A stretch of 64,000 bases of DNA, from the NCBI RefSeq assembly GCF_910596095.1, contig NC_056534.1, forward strand, positions 11,176,490 to 11,240,489, given 5' to 3'. This document shows positions 1 through 12,548 of the stretch, piece by piece. Below the pieces are notes generated by a model. The model searched no databases and was not told where the DNA came from. It saw only the letters and a list, made by a program, of their open reading frames with translations. Position 1 is the stretch's first letter. The number at the start of each line of letters is the position of its first letter. The translations under genes and the position numbers were made by a program. This DNA comes from Thunnus maccoyii. Taxonomy: Eukaryota; Chordata; Actinopteri; Scombriformes; Scombridae.

Positions 1-744
1 CTGTGAAGCTCTTTACGACAGTTTAAATGAGGACACACAAACATTTTATTTGTTTACTCCTACAGCCTGGAACGATGCTGGAAAAAAATACATGAATCAT
101 CATATTCAGTCACATAAAGGAAGTAGTTGGTTTCCGATTAAGTTTATCAGTTAGGGGAAGGGGATGAAGTCAAAGTGAAGTGAGATAATCTTTTACTTGA
201 GTTGACAACAACTACGCTCATTACTATAAGTGCAGTAAAACCTTCGCGAGTGAAAAGCCAATTAGTACATTATCAAACCAGCTGTTCAACAAGCATAAAC
301 ATGTAGAATGTTAACTTATTATCTGAGTTTGCCACGTATCTTAAAATTTGGCAAATTCTTGTAAACTTAGCTGCTGGCTGAGACAAACCAGCCCCTCTTC
401 TCTACCAGCAGTACCTGCAGGCAGTGAATCACACCAGCAGCAGAGGGAGGAGGACAGAGAGCAGCTGTGCACACGCCCCTTGAATCGGGTTGTGGGGACA
501 GATGGGTTGAAACTGTACGTCGTGTGTGGATTGTGTTTCATAGACGATCTGGAAACTCAAGTAATGTCAGACAAACGTACAAAACTTATGGATCCATGTG
601 TATGACGATTATTCATAATAAAGGTTGAGGGACATGCATATTACGGGAGTTTCCTGGGAGAAACAACAAAACGGGAGCACAGTGGGAGAGAGGGTGAAAA
701 TACGGGAGAAACCCGGGAAAACAGGAGTGTTGGCAGGTCTGGTA

Positions 745-990
745 GCGCTGCAGCTGACAATTATTTTCATTACCGATCAATCTGCCAGTTATTTTCCCAA
801 TTAATCGATTAATTGTTTGGTCTATAAAATGTCACAATAATACTAAAATAAGACAAATTCACATAAACCAGACACTGGAACCAGGAAAAATTTGGGAAAA
901 ATTTTGCCTAAACAATGACTTAACTGGTAGTTCCCAATTATTTCTCCAGTCAGGCAACTGATCAATTAATTGACTAATTGTTGCAGCCCT
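745..990 (+). mobile_element. AT-rich hAT-like non-autonomous repeat
   Basis: Starts near gcgctgcagctgac and ends ttgttgcagccct, with 'ttaatcgattaattgtttgg' and 'tctataaaatgtca' inside. This is the commonest type in the window, with related copies at 17431-17761, 37227-37550, 47207-47535 and 60302-60600. The hAT assignment is from general resemblance to known teleost MITEs. Confidence 0.5.
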
Positions 991-2447
991 AAACAGAAGA
1001 AAAATGTATCAAAACATCTGTAAAAATGTCTTGATTTACTTTCAAGGCAGTCTAAGGCGTCTAATTAGAAAGCTTAACAGGTCCCAAACAGTCATTTATG
1101 GTGGAAAAATTTGAAAGTGAACCACTAATCCAAACATAAACGTGGACGTTAAAGACCCGCCTTCAGTTCATTCATTGACCAGGAGTCATGTTCAGTCACA
1201 GGTTACTCACCAGCTGACCTCATGCTTCTCATCACGTTTGGCACAGCAGCCGACGAGTATCCGGTGAGTGACCTATGACTGAGCAGGACTTCACTGATTT
1301 GTCAAAGTATGAAATTGTAATGTATCTCTTGTGCATCAATGCGGTCGCGAACAGAAATTTCCTTAACAGTCACAGTTTAAAAGTAGGAAATCAACCCTTT
1401 TGTCTTTAAAGCACACAGCACATAATGTAAAGTTAGCGCATAATTCCAAAAAATAACCTTTAATAAATATATGTTTCCCATTTTTTATATTCCCTGCTGC
1501 TGTAAACCGCACGTTTTTGCCTTCAGTTGCATAAATATTTCCCTTCAGTGACAGTGTAGAGAAGAAGAAATCTGCGTGGTCACTGATGAACCACAGCCTG
1601 CTCTCACAGAGCCAAAGATCTCTGATACACTCCGAACTTCAGAGGAAGTAACTGGATAATATCGTGAATGTCAACCAAAAAAAAGAAGTCACAGTGATGG
1701 AGAACCCACTGAGTGAAGCCTGTGGAAGTATTTATTGTGCGTGTGAAACTTACCTCTCTCATTTTGTGTGTGTGTGTGTGTGTGTGGAGACTTTCCAAAG
1801 ATGTAATTGTTTTTCTCTTGACTGGAATTGGAGTCAGTGAAGTGGAGCCCTGTGGAGTTTCATCTGCCACGCTACACTGCACTGAGCACAATCTGAAATA
1901 GCTCGTAGATTGCAGTGTAATTCTTTTCCTCTTTAGTCCTAATATATTAAACACCCGCTGATCAAAACCAGCGGTTTGCACTCACTGATATGTGGATTTT
2001 TCTCTTTCTAGTGTGTAACTAGTCAAATTGAATTGATGAAAAATAAAGCTGGATTTTTTTTTATTGAAAATGCTGCAAAGAAGGTTAAAGGAGGGTTTAG
2101 TAAAATGGCACCTTTACTTACCCAAATGTTAAAGACAGGTTCGTAACATTTTGTTTAATTTTGTTGACTTGGAAGACATCACAATGTCACAATTACAAAC
2201 CTTTGCATCTTTTGAACCAAGTGTTTTGTTTTCAGTGAGTAATGGGGTGAAGTTAGTGTTTCTTGAGTTCTCATTAATCACAAAATTTGCACAAAATTTA
2301 GGACAATTTATTGTCAAATAGGTCAAATTTATATAATTTCTTTTGAGGATGAGAGCTTCTATCTGTTGTTGTGCCAATTTGTAATTTAGGCCAATAAGAC
2401 GAGCATATTTGACATGTATTGACATGTAAATTTTAGTGTAGCTTCGA

Positions 2448-2866
2448 AGCTGTTTTAATCAATAATTTTATATTAACAATAAATCACATTACTGTGTGTA
2501 CGGGAAAGGAACAAACTCATTAGTTCTCCTGTGCTCTACAAAGTTTTTAAGTATCTTTCAGCTCATTGTTTCGGTTTACCAACACACAGCTTTAATGTTT
2601 TAGTTCACTCTCACTGTTCTCGTTGCCGTCGTTTCCGGCCGCAACAGGCAGACAAAGTTAGCGATAAGAATGGTGAAATTATTCATCAGGTAGAGAGAAA
2701 CACGACACCAAATTAATCTAAAAAATAGTTGTTCTGCGTGTTCTTGATGTGTAAGTAAGCAACTGTTTCCTCAACTTCATGAGGTGATAATACGCCAGTG
2801 TTGTGCTTACAGCTTGTTGCGCAACCCCCAGTGGCCCAAAAAATCGATTGATTAAAGCAGCTGTAA
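2448..2866 (+). mobile_element. Inverted-repeat element, family with AGCTGYTTTAATCAAT ends, copy 1
   Basis: The left end AGCTGTTTTAATCAAT (2448-2463) and the right end (2847-2862, reverse AGCTGCTTTAATCAAT) differ at one base. The interior 'tttcagctcattgtttcggtt' recurs at about 14750, and related sequence occurs at 3972-4430 and inverted at 4490-4911. There is no open reading frame of note, so it is a non-autonomous DNA transposon family. Confidence 0.65.
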
Positions 2867-3441
2867 AGAAATGTGTTTAATTATTCCCTATATAAGTAAA
2901 TATTTAGAAAGAGTGAGATAATATAGGGATGTACTTTATATCCGAGTTTATAAATCATCTCTAGTCAGACTTGACTTTTTCCAAGTCTCAAAGTTCATCA
3001 TTTCCCTGCCGCCTGAGGAGCGAGAACTAAAAAAAAACAAGACTCTTAAAGCAGCCGATATGTGTAGTTGAAGAGATTATGAATTATTTGGTTTAGCACG
3101 TAGCTCTACAAGACTGTCCACAAATATGCTGCGAAGAGCCGGACAGACGGTTAATGACACTTAACGGTTGAGCAGAATGTTATAAATGATCACCAACCGT
3201 ATTGTCAACATGGCGACTGTCTCACAGCATCGGCACCACCAGCTGTTTTTGTTGTTGTTAGTACACTTTGTATTTGCTGTGGCAGCTAGTTTGTTTGTAT
3301 TTTATTGTAAGTGACGCTGCAGCTGTGCTGTCTGCTCAGAGCTGCGAGTTTGACCTTTTACCTTGTTACACATTTATCAGTGACAAAACAATCTGGACTC
3401 AGACAGAAGCCACTTCCGTCTCTCTCTCTCTCTCACTTAGC

Positions 3442-3448
<7 letters not shown>

Positions 3449-3493
<45 letters not shown>

Positions 3494-3503
3494 TGTGTGT
3501 GTG
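3449..3503. repeat. (GT)n microsatellite
   Basis: Nearly pure GT dinucleotide tract, preceded by a (CT)n tract at 3419-3434. Confidence 0.95.
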
Positions 3504-3971
3504 AGATGTCAGTGCACAGCTTTGGGTCAGACTGCCTTGTCTTATCTGGAGTCCATGTATGATAAAGCTAGTATGCTACAGCTGCACAGGCCTGCACACA
3601 TCACTCTGGCTTCAAGGATAAGACTGGTTATATTTTTTTTTTTTCTTTTTGTTAACAAATCCCATGAGAAGACAAACACCAGCAATAAATTGATCCAACT
3701 AACAGCTATTTTCTGTTTCGCCAAAATAGCTTATTAGCTCATTCCTCTGTTCCATAGAGCTCCATTGTTAAAACGATTAAAAACACATGAGCCACATGTT
3801 TCACTGTGTTCCTTCACACACACCACATTAGTTTATTTTGAGTTTATCTCTGTTGAAAACAGTCCACAACAAACGCATATTAATGCAATTTACTCTTATT
3901 TGAGTAACATTTGCTAAAAACTACAGTGAGCAATTGTTAGAGTTGTTGTTGTTTTTGTGACTCCTTTTTAA

Positions 3972-4911
3972 AGCTGCTATAATCAATATTTTATACAAAT
4001 GATAAAATCAAATAACTGTGTGTATGTGAAAGATGTTGCTAAAAGTGATGAACCCAGAGAGGTATGTGTTAGCTTCTTTTAACTCATTGTTTTGGTTTTA
4101 TGACCTGCAACTTTACTGTTTTGATTAACTCTCTCTGCTCTCATCATTTCACAACTGTTTTCAGCAAAAAATCTCTCATAAACCCTCCGTATGCTACCCA
4201 GAACCAAACAGCAGACAGACACAGTTAGCAACGAGGCAGTGAACACAGTGGAGCATTTAGCCACTAAGGAGCCAGATATTTGCTTCAGGAGTTGGAGGAG
4301 ACCAAAACAGATGAACAAGTTCACCAAATCAACTGAACAGGTGGCCAAAAAATCAGTTACTGCAGGTTTAAACCTGCATTAACAAATTATTTTGGCCACT
4401 TGGGGCGCAACTGTGAACAAGCTGTGAACACAACACTGCACTGTCATCACCTTCTATATGTTGAACTTTTGTTGTGTTTGAAGAGTTTACACATCCTGCA
4501 GTTACGGTGCAACATCATCATTCATTTGGAGTCATGTTTCTGTCCACCTGGTGAATATAAGTCCAATATTCACTCTCTTTCAGCTCTGTTTTTGCTCTCT
4601 ATCAACTCCTGAGGGAAATATCCAGCTTTTTAGCTGCGAAATGCTCCACTATGTTCACCAGCTAGTTGCTAACTGTGTCTGTTTGCTGTTTGTTGCTGAG
4701 CAGGTAGTGTACAGTGGCTTTTTAGACATTTTTTTCTGGAAACAGCAGCCTGCTGCTGCCAAAAATGACACCATGAGAGCACTGAGACTGAACCAAAACA
4801 GTAAAGTTACAGCCAGACAGCTAAACAATGAGCTGAAACTCACTAAAAACCTGACCTGTTATCTAATAAATAGTTATCATTATAAGTATCGATTACAGCT
4901 GCTTTAAAGAT
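3972..4911. repeat. Two copies of the same approximately 400-bp element in opposite orientation
   Basis: A plus-oriented copy (3972 to about 4430, starting AGCTGCTATAATCAAT) faces a minus-oriented copy (about 4490-4911, whose reverse starts AGCAGCTGTAATCGAT). Both share in order 'tttactgttttggtt', 'ctgctcagcaacaaacagc'-like, 'gtggagcatttagc' and 'cctcaggagttgatagag' segments. Transcribed within the inferred gna12 intron, the pair could fold into long double-stranded RNA. Confidence 0.6.
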
Positions 4912-5183
4912 CTTCAGAAAAAACTAAGACGGATTAACAAATTGTTGCTTTTGGTGTTTTTATGTGATTTGGTGAAAAATAAATAAAAATATAAAATAAC
5001 GCCAGCCTTATCCTTTCACTGTAAGAAAAACCAAAATGTCTACCGCGGAGTAAATGTGCTGAGTTAGATACTCTCCACCCGCCTCTCTCTCCACTCTCTG
5101 AGAGGTTTTCCGGGGATACCACAGTCAGCTTTTCCCAGGCACGGCTGGAGCTGGGCCACAGGCAGACAGGGCAGAGGGAGGAA

Positions 5184-5185
<2 letters not shown>

Positions 5186-5215
<30 letters not shown>

Positions 5216-5282
5216 TCCGCTGAGAGGGGAGAAAGAAAGGGAGTGGAAAGTGGAGAAGAGCAGGGGGGATGGGGAGGCTGAC

Positions 5283-5310
<28 letters not shown>
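5186..5310. repeat. Two (GA)n tracts in a purine-rich block
   Basis: GA repeats at 5186-5214 and 5281-5310 separated by other purine-rich sequence; open frames through them are artefacts. Confidence 0.9.
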
Positions 5311-5314
<4 letters not shown>

Positions 5315-5655
5315 AACAGAGTGAAGGAGTGCAGATAGTGAGAAAAAAACAAACCCAATGCGAGCACATGCAAGGATTTTGTTTACTCGCAGGCTTTTCT
5401 TGTGTTCCCACCACACCCAGATAACACACACGTTTGATATAGGATATAAACACCAAAACCTCCTTTTGCTTGACCAGAACACGGCTGTACATCATGCTGG
5501 GATTGTAAACGGTTGCTGTTGTCTTTAGTAGTGCACACAGCGTGAGTATAGAAGGTTGGAGTTTAGACTATATACAGTATGTGTGAGGCTCGTAGGGGAA
5601 CTTTGAAGCCTCGTAGAGACGTAAAGAAGCTATAAATACTTAAGTGCATGAACAG

Positions 5656-5689
<34 letters not shown>

Positions 5690-7135
5690 CATATGGTTGA
5701 CTAAATGAGATTTCAACCTGGACGTCCCTCTGCGGCTGCGTCACTGAGGAGCTGCTCTTTCTGCTTTAATGTTTGCTGTATATATATAACTGTAACTGTT
5801 TCTTGGTGTATCTTCTTCTCTTCGCTAATATCTTCCTGTGTGAATGTGCGAAGGACCAAACATTGTTCCCACAACAACCACAGAAGTAAAATCTTTAATA
5901 TTGATGAACTTTTTTTTGTTGTCGTTGTGATTTAAGAATTCAATGAAACTTATTTCAATTTGAGTCACCACAACAAAGTTCAGCGTGATAAGAAACACAG
6001 ACGGTCAGACCATCAGATTATATAAATCAGGTTAATTTCATTGTGAAACCGAAAGAGAGCTCATCCGAAATCCCTCCCTGTAAAACAATAATACAGTAGG
6101 TCAAAGTTGAACGAGGAAGTCAGCCTGTAAACTGTGATAGATGCTTACAAAAGTTTTTGTTTTGTAATCTCACTTTTGTTTCTTTCTCTTCTTAATACGT
6201 TTTTTCCGACTGAGGTTCTGTGTAAAGAGGACACACTGTATGCTTTTTGTGATTTTCTGTCATTTATACACTCTTACGATTCAATGAAAAGACACAAGAG
6301 ATAAAAGATTCAATAATAAATTGATTAGAATCAGAGCTTAATGAATCAGGATATTTTAACAAAGGCTCCTTTGTTAAAAGTTAAAGTATCACACCAGTAC
6401 ACCTAAATCAATAGCAGATCTACAGAAAATGAATCTTTTGGCTTTAGACTGTTGAGCAGACAAAACAAGTCATTTGTTTTTTGCTTTTTTTAAAATTATA
6501 GCTCATGATTTTCACAAACAATAAGTGACAAACAATAACAGTACATACCGTTCATTTGGGGAGTTTTTCCTTACTCGGATTGAGGGTCTAACGATGGAGG
6601 ATGTTGCATGTTGTCGAGCCCCCTGAGGCGAGTTTGTGATTGGGCTGTATAAATAGAAATTGACTTGAACTGACACAATACATATACAATACAATGAAAG
6701 ACATTTTGATGGGGGGGGGGGCGTATAATGTCCATATGTTTATGTTGGAGCTGCTTGCTTGATTGCTAATAAAATATATTCTTTGAGGCAGAAATCCACA
6801 ATGTAACGGTCCTTTTTCTGTATTTTCCAGGTCATTAAGATTGTTTGGTTTACTGCCAGCAAATGCAGATGTAATAAGGCACTAATGTTTGCTTTTACTT
6901 TACATTCTCAAGTTGTTTCCCACGTAAACAGGAATGTGCAAAACAAATCACTTAAAGATGTCACCTTGGAAGCCGTGATGTGCATTTCGCACTATTTTGT
7001 GGCATTTAACAGACTAAATAGATCAACTGCGAGTTAATACATCATTGTAGTTTGTAGGGAAAGCAGTGCATTGGTCAGACAATAGTGTCACACCCAGTCG
7101 AATACACATTGCAAAAGTGGCACACATATACCTGT

Positions 7136-7136
<1 letters not shown>

Positions 7137-7180
<44 letters not shown>
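7137..7180. repeat. (CA)n microsatellite
   Basis: Pure CA tract; a shorter one follows at 7279-7303. Confidence 0.95.
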
Positions 7181-7181
<1 letters not shown>

Positions 7182-7919
7182 TGCAGAATGTGAGCCTATT
7201 CAGGTCTTTGCTGTAATAAAGCCCCTAATCTGCCCATACACGCCATGAATGGAGACATTCCTCCCGCCTTACTCAACCACACACACACACACACACACAC
7301 ACAAATCCAGACACACACACATACACAGCTATATTTTCCAGTTTTACTACCTATAGCTCTGCATTACAAGGTGCTAAAACTCATCCTCGACCTAATAAAA
7401 TTCATTTATTTTGATATTTAGCTGTAATGCTTCCACTGCATCACTTATCAGGCTGTTTCATTTCTGCTGATGGCAGTTAAAGTGTCTGTGGAAATGATCA
7501 ATGTGTGTGTGTGTGTGTGTGTGTGCTCATGTGTGTGTCTGTGTCTCTGTCTGTGTTTGCGTATCCCTTCATCTCTGGGAATTCCCCTCTCCGTGCTTTT
7601 CCCTCCGACCAACCCCTCCTATTGCTCATGTCCTGTTGAACCAATCAGAGCCCCCTGGCTTTGTGTTTCCTATTGCTGTGACATCGCAGGTCAGCGGCGG
7701 AGTCACAAGGTCACGTCTCACCCGCGCAGGGGTCACGTTTCCTGGTTGTTACGCGACATGTTCGGGGCTGACAGAGATGAATTTAACTGCCACATGAAGA
7801 GATTCTGTTCGGCCGGTGGGACAGAAGCCGAACATGTGCAAAGTTAGAAAAAAGTTGCTTTTGACAAGGGGTTTAAAGAGGAATAATGCCATATTGTAGT
7901 TGGGCCCAAGTGTGTATGC

Positions 7920-7982
<63 letters not shown>
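7920..7982. repeat. (GT)n microsatellite, longest in window
   Basis: About 31 uninterrupted GT units. Confidence 0.95.
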
Positions 7983-7983
<1 letters not shown>

Positions 7984-10252
7984 TGGGAGAGTTAAAATGA
8001 CTCTGTAACTCGGTTCAGTCTGACTCGCTAATCCCTCCCTCCCCCATGTCTCTCCCCACTGTTTTCACACACACAGCTGTTTCCTGTTGAATGTGTGTGT
8101 GTTTAAGAGAGAGAGGGAGGAAGAAGAAGAACAGAGGTTCAGTTTTAAACTATTGTCGGGAATCATGGGAACAATTTTTAGCTTTGAGTATGATTTCAAC
8201 ATGATAAAACTACTGTTTCAGCTTAAAACGTGTGTCCTACGTCTAGTGTGTTTATATTAAAGTTGTGGTTTTTCCAAGTTTTCGCCCATCTACAACAAAT
8301 CATATATACTAAACATCACAACAAATCCTTTTACATATAATGCTGCTTTGCTTTAGAAAACTGTGATCCACTGGTGTCCATCTGTTTCCGTGCAGTATGA
8401 CAATCAATTAGGCTCTTAAAACTACCCTGAGCTGTGTAATCCATTAGAGCGAAGGTCAGTCTACACTCAGATGTGATATAGCGCTGACAGAAATTAATAC
8501 AGACTGGATTACACAACTCAAGTTTCAAGAGTCTGTTAATTGATTTTCATACCGTACGGAAATGAAGTCAACTCAAATGGGAAAATACACACGGACATCT
8601 AAAACGTGTAAGTTACAGCGTACATCGATCAGACCGAGATCGACCGAGTCTGTTCCAGCCTGGTTCAGTTTTGTGTCGACAGCCAGGAGATAAAATCTAA
8701 CAGTGTATGATGTCTGATTATTATAACTGTTTGCCTTCTGATAAAGTGTTGTGTGTATGTATCCAAAACCTGATGTAGCTTGTTATTCTGTGCCGTAGAG
8801 CTGTATTGTTGTCCAAAAACCACAACTTAAAGGTCACAAGTGACATGTTGCTTATACTATAACTTGAGTCAATCCTACATACACCATCATGCTACTATAA
8901 ATAGTCACTACTGTAGCGCACCAATTGTGTATTAAATTAATCTGTGGTTGTAAATAGTCCCCAACAAATACACTATTTACTCTTCTCTTTGAGTTACGTT
9001 TGCACAGCTGTTTTAGGAAATTATGAGCCTATAAAAAAAATATTCAATATATTTATCATCATTTTTTTTTTAAAGATTTACACAGTTGGAGCTGAGTGTT
9101 ACACACACAGAGAGAGAAGTCAGCGTTGAATACTAATAGTTTGATCTTTTCATGGGATTTGTTAACAATAACAACAAAGGAGACTATCAGTGCTTTCATC
9201 CTTTGATCTGACTTTAAACATGTTTGATTTTTTACGACTAGAATCTGGACCACACAGCTTCTGTTGTATCTGTCTGTCCTTTCCTGGAAGAGGGATCCCT
9301 CCTCTCTTGCTCTTCCTGAGGTTTTTTTTCCCCCCCCAATTAAAGGGGCTTTTTGTGGGATTTTCTTTATCCAAACCGAGGTTCCAAGGATAGAGTCTGT
9401 CATATGTTGTCCAGATTGTAAAGCCCTTTCAGGCAAATTTGTGATTTGTGATATTGGACTATTATAAATAAAATTAAGGAGGAATAATACTTAAATAAAC
9501 TCTCCACAAATGGTAAAAACTGTGCCATGAGTAACAATTATTTTATAATCATGTTCATCAGGTTTCAGGTCAGCGCCGCAGCTCACCTGACTCATATGGA
9601 TTTTTACTCATCTCCAGCCCTCTCTGCGGTTTTTGTTTCCCTCGTTTCTTCATCAACCATCTCATCCGAATTCCACACAGAAACACACAGAACAGCGTTC
9701 GACTCATTTCTTAGTTGTCCGATGTTTTTATTCTTTGAGCCCTGTTCTAACCGTCTTTATGTGTGGACTATCTGGTCTTTGTAGGTTTGTGTTCCCAGTT
9801 GAAACCCTTAAAGTTTCTGTGTGGCTTCGATTCAGTTGTAATCTAGCATGTCATGTTAATGTAGTGATACATTCATAATGCTGCACTGTTGGTGAGTCCT
9901 GTCCTTAAGAGTTGTTTCACACGCCGCTGTACTTAAAAGTGTTTCAAGCCTTAGTAAATGTCTTGTGAAAATATGATGAGACCAGTTTAACTATGGTGGA
10001 TCACATGGTTCTTGTCCTTTGTCGCAGATCGGGAGAAAGCATCGATTGATGTATTATTAAATCAATAACCACAGTATGACAGTTTCCATGGGAATGAAAT
10101 AAGGAAGAAATACAAGAAATGGAATTGTTTCAATAATCGGATTACGAGCTTTAATTTGATCATCTGTATCTTTTAAATCTGGTAATGTGTAATAGGATGA
10201 CTCAGTTCCATTTTGTGGCTGTAATGGATTCTTTTCTTTTTCCTGTCTGCAG

Positions 10253-11131
10253 AGTGAGTCGGTCAAATACTTCCTGGATAACTTGGATCGCATCGGTCAA
10301 CTGGTGAGTCACAAGGACTTGTTCATGCTTTAAGTACACTCTGTATTTCTTCACCTCCTCCTCCAAATTGTTAAAAAAACATCGCCCCCTTTCCCCCCCT
10401 CTTTCAGAACTACATCCCAAGCAGACAGGATATTTTGTTTGCGAGGAAGGCGACGAAGGGTATCGTCGAGCATGACTTTGTCATCAAGAAGATTCCTTTC
10501 AAGATGGTGGACGTTGGCGGGCAGAGGTCCCAGAGGCAGAAGTGGTTTCAGTGTTTCGACGGGATCACGTCAATACTCTTCATGGTTTCATCGTCAGAGT
10601 ATGACCAGGTACTCGCACGTTCAAGACACATTTCTCATCATGAAACGCTGATCTGGAGATGTTTTGAGATTAGTCAGACAGTCTGATCATTATTCCCTTG
10701 ACTTTTCAAATTACAAAATGGACCAGAAACATCAGAGAGATGCAACATTTGAGGTTTACACAAAGCTCTCTTTGTGGTTGGTTGCGCAAACTTGATTGTT
10801 CCCTCAGCTGTGGCTCCGGTTCAAATAAACAGTCATATGATGACAACTGAATCCTTAATTGGTGTGCAGATAAAACCTGAAGAAACCAAAGGATTTTATG
10901 TGTGTGTGTGTGTGATTCCAGGTCTTGATGGAGGACCGCAGGACAAACCGTTTGGTTGAGAGTATGAACATCTTCGAGACGATTGTAAACAACAAGCTCT
11001 TCCTCAACGTGTCCATCATCCTCTTCCTCAACAAAACAGACCTGCTGGTGGAAAAGATTCGAATAGCAGACATCCGCAAGCACTTCCCCGAGTTCAGAGG
11101 AGACCCGCGCCGGCTAGAGGACGTACAGGTA

Positions 11132-11178
<47 letters not shown>

Positions 11179-12548
11179 TTTAATGTTGTGAGCATTATGA
11201 GGCACCTGTTCTTTGTTTTCAACAAATGTCTGCTATAAGTTCTTCTTGAATGTTTTTAAAGGCCTCATTATGCTTCAGCACTTGTTTGAAGCATATTGAG
11301 GCCTTTACAAAGAAACCCCCTCCCTCTCACCTTACTAATGTCTGAACTAATATGAACTTCTTTCTTCAGCTCTTTTTTAATCTTTACACCTGTTCTTCTT
11401 TCATTTTCATGTATACAAAGTAGTGCAACACCATTAATTCCTTTGAGGAGAGATAATCAAAAAATTGTGTACAGTTATTCCAATTTGAACTGAACATCTT
11501 CAACTCTGCTGATTTTTACCCCGGTCTAGTTTTCACCCAGTTTTCTTTCAGCCAATTTTTCTTTCTGAAAATTTGAAAAAGCAGGGATCATATTATAGAA
11601 ACTAAAGACTTGACAGTTACGTATTCACAGCATCACATATTCGATCATCAGGTGAGACGTGTTTCTTCGTTGCTTTGAGAGGTTGTGACAAAACTCTAAT
11701 TATGAGATTGTTTTTTTGTTTTTTGTTTTTTTGCCTTAACACAAGTTCGGCCCTCTTTTTGCACTTTTGAAGCAGCCATGTCCTTTACTCCTCCGAAAGA
11801 CAGATACATTGCGAGGTGGCCGCTATAAAGTCGGACCTCTGACCTTCGGTAAAGCAAGAACTGGAAAATACAGTCAAACCTTTTAGGACAGTGATTAAAT
11901 TCTCATGAGCAGACCATACATCAGCACATCATCACATATTCTTTTTTTAAATGAAGAGAGTATTGATGCAGCACTGGCTCCTACAGAGAGTGTTGCATTA
12001 TGGGTCATTAGTAGCTTTAGTGATGCCAGGGTAGCGAGTTTCTTTATGTCAGTTTATAGCGTGTCTGTTAGAGTCAGTCAGTCCTCTTAGAGTTTAGTTA
12101 GCCAAGTGTAATTTATGGGAGTTTCCAATGGCTCGTCTAACTTGTTTTGGAGTAAATAAATTTAAGGAGAAACAGATCATAGACTGAATCATCTGTCAAG
12201 CTGCCATGAATTGCTTCCAGAGAAGGTTTTGAGAAGGATGGGGACTATATTATCTTTGGCTTAATAGTTTATTGGGGAAATGTTCCCAACAGGACAAGTC
12301 TAAAAGTGTTTCAAAAAGTATTTTAACTAAAACAGGAAAAGGGGGTGGGTGGTCGTCTTATAATAAGGGTTGTCTTACTCTTCCAGGCGTTCCTGGTGCA
12401 GTCGTTTAGCCGTAAGAGGAGAAACCGAGGGAAGCCGCTGTTCCACCACTTCACAACTGCAGTGGACACAGAAAATATCCGCTTTGTCTTCCACGCCGTG
12501 AAGGACACCATCCTGCAGGAAAACCTCAAAGATATCATGCTGCAGTGA
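10253..12548 (+). CDS. gna12: Guanine nucleotide-binding protein subunit alpha-12, C-terminal four exons (5' part outside window)
   Basis: G12-class G-alpha subunit; couples receptors to RhoGEFs (RhoA, cytoskeleton) at the inner plasma membrane. Coding exons: 10253-10303, 10408-10608, 10922-11128, 12387-12548, all with GT-AG introns and phase 0 joins, giving 205 residues plus TGA at 12546. Visible motifs: the switch II G3 motif DVGGQ ([14 protein letters not shown]), G4 as NKTD ([10 protein letters not shown]), a G5-like TAVD, and the receptor-contacting tail [12 protein letters not shown]. The end ([31 protein letters not shown]) follows GNA12 rather than GNA13. Human GNA12 has about 381 residues, so roughly the last 54% is here; the nucleotide-binding P-loop exon lies outside. 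The intron inside DVQ/AFLVQ contains a foldback (11258-11306). It points towards ern2, tail to tail. Confidence 0.93.
11133..11175. repeat. (AC)n microsatellite immediately after a gna12 donor site
   Basis: Starts four bases after the 11129 donor GT of the last gna12 intron. Confidence 0.95.
11258..11306 (+). other. Foldback with 20-bp stem in the last gna12 intron
   Basis: Arms AAAGGCCTCATTATGCTTCA (11258-11277) and 11287-11306 are complementary with one mismatch around a 9-nt loop. It lies between coding exons 10922-11128 and 12387-12548. Confidence 0.8.

Larger units (their letters stand above)
1..10252 (+). other. Probable intron of gna12 (upstream part), repeat-filled
   Basis: No coding exon was recognised here. 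The first gna12 exon in the window begins at 10253 behind a good acceptor (tttcctgtctgcag), and the missing N-terminal half of the protein (P-loop and switch I) was not found upstream, so this stretch is inferred to be intron or further 5' sequence. It contains a hAT-like AT-rich repeat (745-990), copies of an inverted-repeat element (2448-2866, 3972-4430, 4490-4911), (GT)n, (CA)n and (GA)n tracts, an 11-G run near 6711, and two copies of a common teleost repeat ending in an 'ataaataaaatt'-type tail (about 6576-6700 and 9283-9475). Short open frames here are low-complexity or repeat-derived. Confidence 0.5.

Noticed and set aside
1201..1266. Possible exon ending at a GTGAGT donor, tested as a missing gna12 exon
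   Set aside because: None of its frames resembles the G-alpha N-terminal half, and the acceptor is unconvincing.
3268..3737. Open frames of up to 94 codons across the (GT)n tract
   Set aside because: Runs of alternating Cys-Val from a dinucleotide repeat; no family resemblance and no splice context.
4934..5495. 182- and 143-codon minus-strand frames rich in Ser/Leu
   Set aside because: They translate the (GA)n tracts; composition and lack of conserved motifs argue against a gene.
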